Position numbers and translations under genes: made by a program
Shown: piece after piece, positions 45,249 to 55,906 of the stretch
How positions within the stretch are numbered: the first letter of the stretch is position 1
Layout: every line of letters starts with the position of its first letter
The notes under the pieces: model-generated
Databases searched by the model: none
What the model saw: only the letters and a program-made list of their open reading frames with translations
What the model was told of the DNA's origin: nothing
Assembly: GCF_002020135.1 (NCBI RefSeq)
Contig: NZ_MPZS01000001.1
Location: forward strand, 1,674,001-1,738,000
Direction of reading: 5' to 3'
From: Thioclava marina
Lineage (GTDB): Bacteria; Pseudomonadota; Alphaproteobacteria; Rhodobacterales; Rhodobacteraceae
Length of the DNA stretch: 64,000 bases

Positions 45249-45865
45249 CTCTCACCTTTGCGCAGATCGCCCTTTACTCCGGCGCGCTTCTCGTTCTGTT
45301 TCTGACCCCCGGCCCTGTCTGGCTCGCGCTACTGGCGCGCGCCATGTCGGGCGGGTTCGCCGCCGCCTGGCCGCTCGCGCTTGGCGTGACGGTGGGCGAC
45401 ATGATCTGGCCCGCACTTGCCATCCTTGGCGTCTCCTGGCTCGTGCAGGAATTCAGCTATTTCCTCGTCGTACTGCGCTGGGTGGCGGTCGCGATGTTCA
45501 TCGGCATGGGGATCCTGCTGATCCGCCACGCCGATCACAAGATCAGCTCGGACAGCCGCCTGACGCGCCCCGGCATGTGGGCCGGTTTCGTCGCCGGTCT
45601 CATCGTGATCATCGGCAACCCCAAGGCGATCCTGTTCTACATGGGGATTTTGCCGGGCTTCTTCCCGATCGCTACGATGACCTGGATCGACATCGCGATC
45701 GTCAGCCTGATCTCGGCCATCATCCCCTTCACCGGTAACATCATCCTTTCGGCCTTTGTGGACCGGATCCGGACCTTCGTGCAAAGCCGCGGCAAGCTCG
45801 CACGGCTCAACCGGATCGCGGGCGGGCTGATGATCTTCGTAGGCCTCGTGATCGCCGTGACGTGA
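45245..45865 (+). CDS. LysE/RhtB-family translocator
   Basis: A 206-residue six-helix exporter: 'ALYSGALLVLFLTPGPVWLALLARAMSGGFAAAWPLALGVTVGDMIWPALAILGVSWL' carries the family's N-terminal TPGP motif, and 'GFVAGLIVIIGNPKAILFYMGILPGFF' the mid-protein NPK motif. It ends the recF-VOC-LysE chain, its ATG overlapping the VOC stop. The exported compound cannot be told. A promoter for gyrB follows, so gyrB is at least partly independent. Confidence 0.9.
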   Translation: MTLTFAQIALYSGALLVLFLTPGPVWLALLARAMSGGFAAAWPLALGVTVGDMIWPALAILGVSWLVQEFSYFLVVLRWVAVAMFIGMGILLIRHADHKISSDSRLTRPGMWAGFVAGLIVIIGNPKAILFYMGILPGFFPIATMTWIDIAIVSLISAIIPFTGNIILSAFVDRIRTFVQSRGKLARLNRIAGGLMIFVGLVIAVT

Positions 45866-48397
<2,532 letters not shown>

Positions 48398-48704
48398 GTC
48401 GGTGTAGGGCAGCACATAATGTTTCGCGCTGCCCGTAGACATCACCCTGACGGGATCAACGCCCTTTCGCCGCATGCGGTGTGCCGCATGGGTGGTAAAG
48501 CCGCCCTCCGGGCGGAATTTGCAGATCGCGCGGCACTTCAACCGGTTGCGGCGAACAGGCGTTCGACGAATGTGATGGGCGTATGAGGCCAAACCCAGTG
48601 CCGCGCGCCTGTTCGAGATCTGCCTTTGCAGAGCCGCCTCAAAGCGTATCGCGATCGTGGATTGTGGCGAGAGAAACGGCCTCGGTCTATTTCAGAACCG
48701 AACC
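48398..48704. other. Gene-free stretch after gyrB with two stem-loops
   Basis: These 307 bases hold no convincing gene. Ten bases past the gyrB stop, GGGCAGC (48407-48413) faces GCTGCCC (48428-48434) across a 14-base loop; further on CCGCCC-TCC-GGGCGG (48501-48515) is followed by AATTT, a weak terminator. The composition from 48530 to 48700 is a little less GC-rich than the genes around it, and could be remnant sequence. Confidence 0.5.
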
Positions 48705-49397
48705 TTATTCAGCGCTGAGACGCCCATCGCGCAAATGGATCAGCCGGTCGAACCGGTCGAAGATCTTCTCGTCATGTGTCACGGTGAGGATGCAGGCTTC
48801 CTGTTCGACGGCGAGCTTGCGCAAGAGGTCCATCACGAGCTGAGCGCGCACGGAATCGAGCGCAGCCGTCGGCTCGTCGGCAAGGATGATCCGGGGTCGG
48901 TTCGCCAGAGCGCGCGCGATGGCGACGCGCTGTGCCTCTCCGCCCGACAGATGTGCAGGCTTTACCCCGGCGCGGTGTCCGACCTCGAGATAGTCCAGCA
49001 GTTCTCGCGCCCGCGTTTGCGCCGCCGCGGGTTTCCACCCTGCGAGATCGAGCACGACAGAGACGTTCTCCTCGGCGGTGAGGAAGGGCAAAAGGTTATG
49101 CGCCTGAAAGATGAAACCGATCTTGTCGAGCCGCAATTGGCGCAGGTTGCCACGCAGCCAGCGGCCATCAAAAACCGTCTCGCCATCGAGCACGAGCCGT
49201 CCTGCGGACGGATCGACGATGCAGCCGATGATGTTGAGCAGCGAGGTCTTGCCCGACCCCGAAGGGCCGAGCATCGCCACAACCTCACCTGCATGGATCT
49301 GCAAATCGACCGCGCGCAAAGCATCGACACGCGTTTCGCCCTCGCCGTAATGCTTGGCCACACCCGACACATCGACGAGAAGATCACCAATCGCCAT
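48705..49397 (-). CDS. ABC transporter ATP-binding protein (LolD/MacB/DevA type)
   Basis: A 230-residue ATPase: Walker A 'GPSGSGKTS' (44-52), Q-loop 'IGFIFQAHNLLPFLTAEENV', signature 'LSGGEAQRVAIARALANRP' and Walker B 'IILADEPTAALDS', with the H-loop 'VTHDEKIFDRFDRLIHLRDGRL'. Sequence and company place it in the class that drives FtsX-type permeases rather than importers. It is the last gene of a four-gene TetR-HlyD-permease-ATPase operon, one base after the permease stop. Confidence 0.94.
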   Translation of the reverse strand: MAIGDLLVDVSGVAKHYGEGETRVDALRAVDLQIHAGEVVAMLGPSGSGKTSLLNIIGCIVDPSAGRLVLDGETVFDGRWLRGNLRQLRLDKIGFIFQAHNLLPFLTAEENVSVVLDLAGWKPAAAQTRARELLDYLEVGHRAGVKPAHLSGGEAQRVAIARALANRPRIILADEPTAALDSVRAQLVMDLLRKLAVEQEACILTVTHDEKIFDRFDRLIHLRDGRLSAE

Positions 49398-49398
49398 T

Positions 49399-50532
49399 TC
49401 AACCTCCCAGCGCCGTCGCGGGATCGACCTTGAGCGCGGCGCGGATGCCGAGCCCTGACGCCACGATGCAGACGCCGACGATGATCCCGGCGAGCACCAA
49501 TGCGTTGGTCGGCTCCAGCACCACCCGCCGGGGGAAATTGTCTTTCACCAGCAAGATCAACGACAGCCCGATCGCCCAGCCGGAGGTGCCCAGGATCAGC
49601 GCCTGCTGAACGATGAGACCGAGGATGGTGCGATCCGGTGCGCCGATCAGCTTGAGCGTCGCGATCTGTTTCAGCTTCTCCATCGTCATTGTGTAGATGA
49701 TCAGCGCGATCACCACTGCCGAAACGGTGAGCAGGATCCCCAGGAACAGCCCGATCTGTCGGCGCGCGCGATCGACGACCGAAGCGAGCAGGAGCTCTTC
49801 TTGCTGCGCTTGGGTCAGAGCGCCCAGATGTTTCCATTGCCGGATCGTCGCAGCCACCCGCGCGACATCTGCATCTGGCTCGATCCGTGCGATGACTGCC
49901 GCGACATTGCTGGCGTCAGGCGAGGCCGCTCCACGGGCCGCGCGGACCCGCTCGGCTGCGGGATCGAGTTCGCTCTGCAGGGCCATCGCGTCGGAAAGCG
50001 TCATGAAAACTGCGGGATCACCACCGGAATTCATCGCGTCTTCCGTTAGCCCGACGACGGTAAACCGGTTGCGTCCAAGACGGATCGTGTCGCCCACCTC
50101 AAGCCCTGACTTTCGATCGGCCACCAATTCGTAATGACTGCGCCCAAGCCCACGCCCCTCGGTGACGGTGGACGGACCTCCGGGACGACCCCGTTCGTAA
50201 CCGATGACATATAGCCGGAGCGTCTGCGTCCCGTGCTGCGCTTCGATGGTCTGGTAAGTGATCGCGCCCGCCTCGGCGATCCCCGGAAGACGCGCGACCG
50301 CATCGCGTGTCGCGGCAGGCAGCGAAGACGCCTCGGCAAAGGGCCCCTGCGTATTGGCCTCGACGACCCAGAGATCCGCGCGCGGCGCTTTCACCGCGGC
50401 CAGCGCATCCGAGACGAGACCGTTATAGATCCCGATCATCGCCAGCACGACAGTCATCAGCAACCCCAGCCCGAAGCAGGTCAGGATAAAGCGAAAGAGA
50501 CTGTGCCGAATGTCCTTGAGCGCGAGGTTCAT
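49399..50532 (-). CDS. FtsX-like ABC transporter permease (DevC type)
   Basis: A 377-residue protein with an N-terminal helix ('LFRFILTCFGLGLLMTVVLAMIGIYNGL'), a large periplasmic domain about 40-245 and three C-terminal helices ('IGLFLGILLTVSAVVIALIIYTMTMEKLKQIATLKLIGAPDRTILGLIVQQALILGTSGWAIGLSLILL', 'LVLAGIIVGVCIVASGLGIRAAL'), the FtsX layout with its Lys-Leu-Ile-Gly-Ala coupling helix. DevC/MacB-type permeases act as mechanical exporters across the envelope with a HlyD partner. It overlaps the adaptor gene by four bases. Confidence 0.92.
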   Translation of the reverse strand: MNLALKDIRHSLFRFILTCFGLGLLMTVVLAMIGIYNGLVSDALAAVKAPRADLWVVEANTQGPFAEASSLPAATRDAVARLPGIAEAGAITYQTIEAQHGTQTLRLYVIGYERGRPGGPSTVTEGRGLGRSHYELVADRKSGLEVGDTIRLGRNRFTVVGLTEDAMNSGGDPAVFMTLSDAMALQSELDPAAERVRAARGAASPDASNVAAVIARIEPDADVARVAATIRQWKHLGALTQAQQEELLLASVVDRARRQIGLFLGILLTVSAVVIALIIYTMTMEKLKQIATLKLIGAPDRTILGLIVQQALILGTSGWAIGLSLILLVKDNFPRRVVLEPTNALVLAGIIVGVCIVASGLGIRAALKVDPATALGG

Positions 50533-51674
50533 GCGCCCGCCCCGATGCGAACCTTGCGGCCTTCGACCGCATCTTTGGGAACTGGCGAGACGATTTTCGC
50601 CCCTTCCGGCAATCCGCCCGTCACTTCGGAGCGCCCCAGATCGTCGCGCGCACCGAACTCCAGGGTTGCCTGTGCCAGCGCCCCATCCTGCGCGATCCAG
50701 ACCGTTCCCGACGCGCCATCAAAGCCGATGATATCGACCTCGGGCACCATCAAGGCCCGATCGCGATGACCAGTCGTGACCAGAGCCTCGGCCTGTTCGC
50801 CCAGATACATTTCGGCGGGGCAATCCGTGCAAGCGAGCCAGACCTTGCGCTCCTCGTTGACGCGGTCGCTTTCCAACCCGATCCGCACGATGTTGCCATG
50901 AAACTCTTGTTGCGGGCGCGAACGAAGACGGATGGCGCCCACCTGCCCCAGCGCAAGCTGGCCCGCGCGCTCCTCGTCGATATAGGCCTGAATCCAGATC
51001 GTCTGCGGATCGATCAGGCTGAAGATCGTGTCACCCGCCTTGACCACCGTGCCAGCCTCGGCCTTGCGCGCAATGATCAGGGCATCATAGGGCGCGGCCA
51101 GAACGTGCTTTTCGAGAAGCGTGCGGGCCGATTGCAGATTGGCGTCCGCCTCCGCCGCCTGAGCCCGCAGCACCATCAGTTCGGTTTCGGCCACAGCGAG
51201 ATCGGCGCGCGCCACATCGAGATCGCGCTGGGTTTCCTCCGCGCTTTGCTTCGAGGCCCGGTCCGTTCGTGCAAGTTCCTGCTGGCGCGTATTGGCCGCC
51301 TCGCGTTGTGACAATACCGCCTGAGCGCGTGGCAGGGCCGCTTCCGCCTTGGCGAGCGCCGCGCGTGCCGCTTCCACCCCGGCCTCGGCTTGGGCCACGC
51401 GCGCCTGTTGTTCCTCGGGATGCAGACGCGCCAGTTCCTGCCCGGCCAGAACGCGATCGCCCGCATCTGCGGACAGGCTCTGCACGGCGCCACCCAGCTC
51501 GAAGCCAACCTCGCTCAGCACACGTGCCTCGACGGTTCCCAGACCATAGAGTCGCAAAGTGACATCGGTCTCCGGCGAGAGCACCTGCACCGGCAGCGGG
51601 CGATGGCGCATCACCCAGATCCCACCTGCCAGAGCAATTGCGGCAACCCCGACGACAAACCAGCTCTTGCGCAT
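50529..51674 (-). CDS. HlyD-family periplasmic adaptor subunit
   Basis: A 381-residue membrane fusion protein: N-terminal anchor 'SWFVVGVAAIALAGGIWVM', lipoyl half-motifs 'LYGLGTVEARVLSEVGFELGGAVQSLSADAGDRVLAGQELARL' and 'VLAAPYDALIIARKAEAGTVVKAGDTIFSLI', and between them an alanine-rich alpha-helical hairpin about 85-175. A beta-barrel and proximal domain follow. It links the inner-membrane FtsX permease to an outer-membrane channel, not encoded here. It starts three bases after the TetR gene. Confidence 0.93.
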   Translation of the reverse strand: MRKSWFVVGVAAIALAGGIWVMRHRPLPVQVLSPETDVTLRLYGLGTVEARVLSEVGFELGGAVQSLSADAGDRVLAGQELARLHPEEQQARVAQAEAGVEAARAALAKAEAALPRAQAVLSQREAANTRQQELARTDRASKQSAEETQRDLDVARADLAVAETELMVLRAQAAEADANLQSARTLLEKHVLAAPYDALIIARKAEAGTVVKAGDTIFSLIDPQTIWIQAYIDEERAGQLALGQVGAIRLRSRPQQEFHGNIVRIGLESDRVNEERKVWLACTDCPAEMYLGEQAEALVTTGHRDRALMVPEVDIIGFDGASGTVWIAQDGALAQATLEFGARDDLGRSEVTGGLPEGAKIVSPVPKDAVEGRKVRIGAGA

Positions 51675-51677
51675 CTC

Positions 51678-52277
51678 TCAGCGATCCTTCCTGCATTCGA
51701 GGAGGCGCAGCTGCACATCGAGCAGCGCGAGCCCCGTCTCTTCCATTGATGTGGTGCGCGGCCCGAGCGCCCAGCGGATCGCGGCGCCCTGAACGAGCGA
51801 ACTCAGCAGGTAGGCGATATCGCGCGGCCGGAGATCGGCCGCTATCCGGCCCTGTGACTGTGCGGCGGCGAGGTCTGCCGCGAGCGTTTCGTGAAACACG
51901 CCGAGGCGCTCTCGGAAGGCGCCGCGCAGAACCTCGTTCTCGGTGGTCAATTCCCGCGAGAACAGAAGCATCGGGATCGCGGGCGTGCGCGCGATCACCC
52001 CAAGCTGGGCCGCCACCAGCGCGCGCACCCGTTCCAGCGGATCCGAAACATCTTCAAGTGCTGCCTCCCAAGCCGTCGCCAGCGTGTCGGTGACATGCTC
52101 GGCGACCGCGCCCCAAAGCTCTGCCTTGGACGGAAAGTGCCGGAACAGAGCCGCTTGGGTCAGCCCGATCTGTTTTGCAACCGCATTCGTTGTCACGCGA
52201 TCGGGGCCGATCTGGTCGGCCATTTCGAGAACGGTCGAGACGATTTCGGCTTTTCTCAAACCTGCTGACTTCCGCAT
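51678..52277 (-). CDS. TetR-family transcriptional regulator
   Basis: A 199-residue repressor, first gene of the exporter operon. The N-terminal helix-turn-helix is 'RKAEIVSTVLEMADQIGPDRVTTNAVAKQIGLTQAALFRHFPSKAELWGAVAEHV' (residues about 8-62); the remainder is the helical ligand-binding domain. The perfect palindrome 9-36 bases upstream of its ATG is the likely operator, so it probably represses its own operon and is released by a compound that the exporter removes. The ligand is unknown. Confidence 0.92.
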   Translation of the reverse strand: MRKSAGLRKAEIVSTVLEMADQIGPDRVTTNAVAKQIGLTQAALFRHFPSKAELWGAVAEHVTDTLATAWEAALEDVSDPLERVRALVAAQLGVIARTPAIPMLLFSRELTTENEVLRGAFRERLGVFHETLAADLAAAQSQGRIAADLRPRDIAYLLSSLVQGAAIRWALGPRTTSMEETGLALLDVQLRLLECRKDR

Positions 52278-52285
52278 CGGACACC

Positions 52286-52313
52286 TTTAGTAAGTTATCA
52301 CTCACTTACTAAA
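52286..52313 (-). promoter_or_regulatory. TetR operator palindrome overlapping the promoter
   Basis: TTTAGTAAGT (52286-52295) and ACTTACTAAA (52304-52313) are a perfect 10-bp inverted repeat with an 8-base centre. On the minus strand a TTGACG -35 (52334-52329) lies 17 bases from TAGTAA (52311-52306), so the palindrome covers the -10. It ends nine bases before the TetR start codon. Confidence 0.75.
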
Positions 52314-52422
52314 TGCAGCATCCCAAGACGTCAATGGGGGCTTCGAACAGGTCGCCGCCCCGGTTACTTCCGTGACAAATACTTTCGGAATCTTCGGGGT
52401 AAGAGGCAGCCTTGTTGAGACC

Positions 52423-52941
52423 TCAGGCGCCGACAAGGCCGCGTGCATCCTCGAACCACTCGTCGATCGCCTTGAGGGAGAAAGGAAGGCGGCAACCATA
52501 TCCACCAGTGAACGCGTCGAAGGCCGCTTCATTCAGGCCGTTGATCCCAACGAGGACAGGAATGCCCTGGAAGATAGCTTCGGCAATCACAGGCCGAAAC
52601 CCGCGCCCCTCCGCCTCCATCTTGCCGAACTTGTTGACGACGAGCAGATCGGCCCCGCCCGCGAGACTGCGCGACACTGCGGCGACAGAGGCTTCGAGCG
52701 CCGCCGGATCAAGACGACATCCGCGCGATCCTCCCCCCAGAGCCTGCGAAATCGCCAGTACTGGGCCGTCCGGAAGAACCTGGATATCCATATCGCAGGC
52801 ATGGCTTTTGGGTCGATCAATATTGACCTGCACAACGCCACGCACACGAAGCCCGCGCGCAAGCGCCTGCCGGGCAAATCGCGCCATCAGGAAGTCTGCG
52901 TCGCCCCGCCCGGGGCTTTGGATAGCGGCGATAGGAAACAT
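52423..52941 (-). CDS. DUF2478 domain-containing protein
   Basis: A 172-residue soluble protein of the DUF2478 family, related to P-loop NTPases but with a degenerate N-terminal loop ('AAIQSPGRGDADFLMARFARQALARGLRVRGVVQVN') lacking the Walker lysine; the later 'GGADLLVVNKFGKMEAEGRGFRPVIAEAIFQGIPVLVGINGLNE' is conserved and Walker-B-like. Family members occur near molybdate transport and molybdoenzyme genes, which fits the nar cluster here. A start at 52965 is possible; 52941 has a GGA site. It ends the minus-strand cluster. Confidence 0.8.
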   Translation of the reverse strand: MFPIAAIQSPGRGDADFLMARFARQALARGLRVRGVVQVNIDRPKSHACDMDIQVLPDGPVLAISQALGGGSRGCRLDPAALEASVAAVSRSLAGGADLLVVNKFGKMEAEGRGFRPVIAEAIFQGIPVLVGINGLNEAAFDAFTGGYGCRLPFSLKAIDEWFEDARGLVGA

Positions 52942-52975
52942 CTCGTGTCCTTTCCGTTCAATCATCTGCCCACAT

Positions 52976-53596
52976 TCAGCGCGGCTCGTCTTCACCGAAG
53001 ACACTCGCGCGCGTGATTGTGCAGTCGAGGTCGGCGAGCACGCCATCCTTGAGACCATAGATCAATCCATGAACCTTGACCGGCTTCCCTGCGGCCCAGG
53101 CTCGCTGGAGAATTGGCGTCTCTGCGATCCGGCGCACCCCCTCGACCACGTTGAGTTCGGCCAGACGGTCGCGCCTCGCCTCGATATCGGGCAACTGCGC
53201 AAGATCAATCGCATAGGCGCGCGCGAGCCGGCGGATCGGCTCGAGCCAATGGTCCGTCAGGCCGCCCAGCATCTCCTCGGTCGCCGCTTTGACACCGCCG
53301 CAGCCGTAATGACCGCACACGATAATCTCGCGAATACCGAGGCTTTCGACGGCGAATTCGAGCGCACTCAGCAAGTTCATGTCCGAGGAATGCACGACAT
53401 TGGCGACATTGCGATGGACGAAGACTTCGCCGGGGTCGAGCCCGGCCACCACATTTGCCGGAACGCGGCTGTCGGCGCAGCCCACCCAGAAAAACTCCGG
53501 GTTCTGCCGGGTGGCGAGACGGGCGAAGTAGCCCGGCTCCTCCGCCTTGCGGTGTTCCGACCAAGTGCGGTTGCGCGTGAAGAGATCGCTCAGCAT
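52976..53596 (-). CDS. Beta-class carbonic anhydrase
   Basis: Interconverts CO2 and bicarbonate. The 206-residue protein has zinc ligands C40 in 'WVGCADSRVPANVV' (with D42 and R44 as the Asp-Arg dyad), and H96 and C99 in 'VCGHYGCGGVKAA', then 'HRNVANVVHSSDMNLLSALEFAVESLG' between them. The length is typical. It lies 11 bases downstream of the isomerase gene and is probably in the nar transcript, an unusual partner for nitrate reductase. Confidence 0.95.
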   Translation of the reverse strand: MLSDLFTRNRTWSEHRKAEEPGYFARLATRQNPEFFWVGCADSRVPANVVAGLDPGEVFVHRNVANVVHSSDMNLLSALEFAVESLGIREIIVCGHYGCGGVKAATEEMLGGLTDHWLEPIRRLARAYAIDLAQLPDIEARRDRLAELNVVEGVRRIAETPILQRAWAAGKPVKVHGLIYGLKDGVLADLDCTITRASVFGEDEPR

Positions 53597-53607
53597 CGCT
53601 TTCGTTC

Positions 53608-54402
53608 CTACGCCGCCAGATCGACCCCGGAGATCTCGGCACGCGCGGCAAGCTCTGCCACATAGGCGCGCACTGCACGCGTCCAGGCCGCCTTCTCCAT
53701 CGCCTCAGAAATGCGCGGACGCACGGTCTCGTATGGAAGGGGCGCGCCTTCGGCGACCGCATCGAGACGGATCACATGCCAGCCGAAGCGACTGAGAACG
53801 GGCTCCGCGGTGATCTCTCCTTCACCAAGCGCACGCAGGACCCTCTCGAACTCGGGAACGGTGTCGCCCGGACCGAGTTGGCCGAGGAAGCCACCCTCGC
53901 CCCGCGAGGAGCAATCACTGTTTTCCTTGGCCAGACGCGCGAAGCTCTTGGGCTTTTCGACGGCCTCCGTCGCCAGGGCACGCGCGCGGGTCTCAGCCGC
54001 CCCGCGTTGCGCCTCGTCGCGCGGATCGCAAGCGATCAGGATATGCGCCGCTTCCCAAAGGGGCGGGGCGCGGAACCGCGTGGGATCACGCTCCCATTCG
54101 GCACGGATCGCGTCCTCGGAGGGCGGCGTCACCTCGACGGCATCTTCGAGAAGCGCACGGATCAAAGCCTCGTCATCGGTCTCGATCTGCCCCGGAGCGA
54201 CCTCCTGAGGGTCGGCGTCAATCGCGCGTCGTTCCGCTTCTTGCAGAAGCAGCGCGCGAACCGCGAGCGCATTGGCCGCCTTGCGCCAGGCGATACCGGG
54301 TTTGTCACTCGGACCGTTATGGTGCTGGGCTTCCGCGGCTATTGCCGCGGAAGGGATCGTCTGGCCGTTCACGACCACATCGGGAAAGAGCGGTTTCGTC
54401 AT
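53608..54402 (-). CDS. PpiC-type peptidyl-prolyl cis-trans isomerase of the nar cluster (Nip-like)
   Basis: A 264-residue protein with no clear signal peptide. The parvulin domain lies about 115-225: 'LWEAAHILIACDPRDEAQRGAAETRARALATEAVEKPKSFARLAKENSDCSSRGEGGFLGQLGPGDTVPEFERVLRALGEGEITAEPVLSRFGWHVIRLDAV', here in pieces, with the helical 'GIAWRKAANALAVRALLLQEAERRAID' before it. Pseudomonas nar operons carry a similar gene (nip) after narI, and the position here, five bases after narI, is the same. It may aid folding of the reductase complex. Confidence 0.85.
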   Translation of the reverse strand: MTKPLFPDVVVNGQTIPSAAIAAEAQHHNGPSDKPGIAWRKAANALAVRALLLQEAERRAIDADPQEVAPGQIETDDEALIRALLEDAVEVTPPSEDAIRAEWERDPTRFRAPPLWEAAHILIACDPRDEAQRGAAETRARALATEAVEKPKSFARLAKENSDCSSRGEGGFLGQLGPGDTVPEFERVLRALGEGEITAEPVLSRFGWHVIRLDAVAEGAPLPYETVRPRISEAMEKAAWTRAVRAYVAELAARAEISGVDLAA

Positions 54403-54407
54403 CGCAC

Positions 54408-55175
54408 TCACTCCGCCGCACGGACCGACTTGGCCGCCTTGAGACGCGCCTTGGCGACATCCGCATCGCTGCGCGGCGGCAGCGGTGCATTCCGACGCGA
54501 ACGGACGATCTGGTAGCCCGGGCGCAGGAAGAGATACCGCAGCGGAGCGAAGATGCCCGAAGCGATATGGACAAGCCGCGTGAAGGGCGTCAGCAGGAAA
54601 ATCGTGAGCCCGAGCACGATATGGAGCTTGAAGACAAGCGCCGCGCCCGCGACATAGTCCGCAGCGCCCGGCTGGAAGGTCCAGATCATCTGCGCCCAGG
54701 TCATGAACTTGACCATCTCGTGACCGTCGGAGTGCTGCCAGCTCACCGGAACCGTCCCGAGGCCGAGCAGAAGCTGTACCAGCAGGAGCACGAGGATCGC
54801 GATATCGGCAAAGCTCGATGTCAACCGGATACGCTGGTCGGTCCAGCGGCGATAGAGCAGCATCCCGCCGCCGATCGTCGCCATCACGCCCGCGATCCCG
54901 CCCGCCACGATTGCGAGGATCTGTTTGGCGCCATGGCTGACATGGAGCATGTCGAAGACCCAGATTGGCGTCAGAAGGCCGACGACATGGCCTGCGAAGA
55001 TCACCAGAACGCCGACGTGGAACAGGATCGACGCGATGGCGAAATGGCGCGTTCGCAGCAACTGGCTCGACGAGGTTTTCCAGGTGAAGGGATCGCGATC
55101 GTAACGTGCGATCGAACCCAGGAAGAGCACGGAAAGTGCGATGTAGGGGTAGATGCCAAAGAGAAACGTATTCAT
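54408..55175 (-). CDS. narI: Respiratory nitrate reductase gamma subunit (cytochrome b)
   Basis: The membrane anchor that oxidises quinol and passes electrons to NarH. About 255 residues with five helices. Heme b ligands are placed as in Escherichia coli NarI: H53 and H63 ('LFHVGVLVIFAGHVVG'), H185 and H203 ('KLHIVLGLTIFLLTPFTRLVH'). The ATG at 55175 is favoured because GGAGG precedes it by six bases; an in-frame ATG at 55190 overlaps the narJ stop and is the alternative. Confidence 0.96.
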   Translation of the reverse strand: MNTFLFGIYPYIALSVLFLGSIARYDRDPFTWKTSSSQLLRTRHFAIASILFHVGVLVIFAGHVVGLLTPIWVFDMLHVSHGAKQILAIVAGGIAGVMATIGGGMLLYRRWTDQRIRLTSSFADIAILVLLLVQLLLGLGTVPVSWQHSDGHEMVKFMTWAQMIWTFQPGAADYVAGAALVFKLHIVLGLTIFLLTPFTRLVHIASGIFAPLRYLFLRPGYQIVRSRRNAPLPPRSDADVAKARLKAAKSVRAAE

Positions 55176-55186
55176 CTGAGCCTCCG

Positions 55187-55906
55187 TCATTCCGCCGCGG
55201 TTTTCGCGTGGCGCAGTTTGGGCGGATCCATCTGCGCGAGCATGTCGCGCACCTGCGGACAGCCTGCATTCGGGTCGGGACCGAAGGTGACCTCGGTTTC
55301 TTCCCAGATCTTGTCGATCTCCTCGAGATCGTCGGGGGACGGATCAGGCCGCGCGAGGATCTCGGCCACGGCCTCCTCGTCAGCCACCTCACCCGACATT
55401 TGCACGAGCGCCGCGAAGATCGCCGCGTAGGCGCTTTCGCGCTTGCCCAGCCGCTCGCCGATCGCAGCGAGGATATGGGCCGCATCGGCGAGCATGTCGC
55501 GTGCTTCCTCGGCCGGTCGAGTCGCAAGGAACTCGAGCAGCACGGGAAGGTGGTCGGGCAGTTCGCTCGTGGCCGGCTCGAAACCGGCCGCACGATAGGT
55601 TTCGAGCAGGTCGACCATGGCGCCGCCACGATCACGGCTTTCTCCATGGACATGTTCGAAGAGGTTCAGCGACAGGCTGCGCGAGCGGTCGAAGAGCATC
55701 ACGTAGTCCTCTTCGAGCGCGTAGATGTCACGCGCGCCGAGCTCTTCGATCAGCGGGCGCAGGTCCCGCCGCGCTGCCGCCGTGAGCCGCGTCTCGGAGG
55801 CGAGAACGCCCCCGATCTCCGGCATTGCCTGTTGCAACTCCTGCGTCGGATAGCTCAGCAGGACCGAGAAGGCCTTGAGCGTGCGATCATTGAGTTGACG
55901 GTCCAT
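55187..55906 (-). CDS. narJ: Nitrate reductase molybdenum cofactor assembly chaperone
   Basis: A 239-residue TorD-type helical chaperone that binds the NarG N-terminus and helps insert the Mo cofactor. Seen: 'RTLKAFSVLLSYPTQELQQAMPEI', 'YVMLFDRSRSLSLNLFEHVHGESRDRGGAMVDLLETYRAAGFEPATSELPDHLPVLLEFLA', the LFEHVHG-x-S-R-D-R-G-x-A-M core of NarJ. ATG 55906 overlaps the narH stop, with AGGAGG upstream. Confidence 0.96.
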   Translation of the reverse strand: MDRQLNDRTLKAFSVLLSYPTQELQQAMPEIGGVLASETRLTAAARRDLRPLIEELGARDIYALEEDYVMLFDRSRSLSLNLFEHVHGESRDRGGAMVDLLETYRAAGFEPATSELPDHLPVLLEFLATRPAEEARDMLADAAHILAAIGERLGKRESAYAAIFAALVQMSGEVADEEAVAEILARPDPSPDDLEEIDKIWEETEVTFGPDPNAGCPQVRDMLAQMDPPKLRHAKTAAE

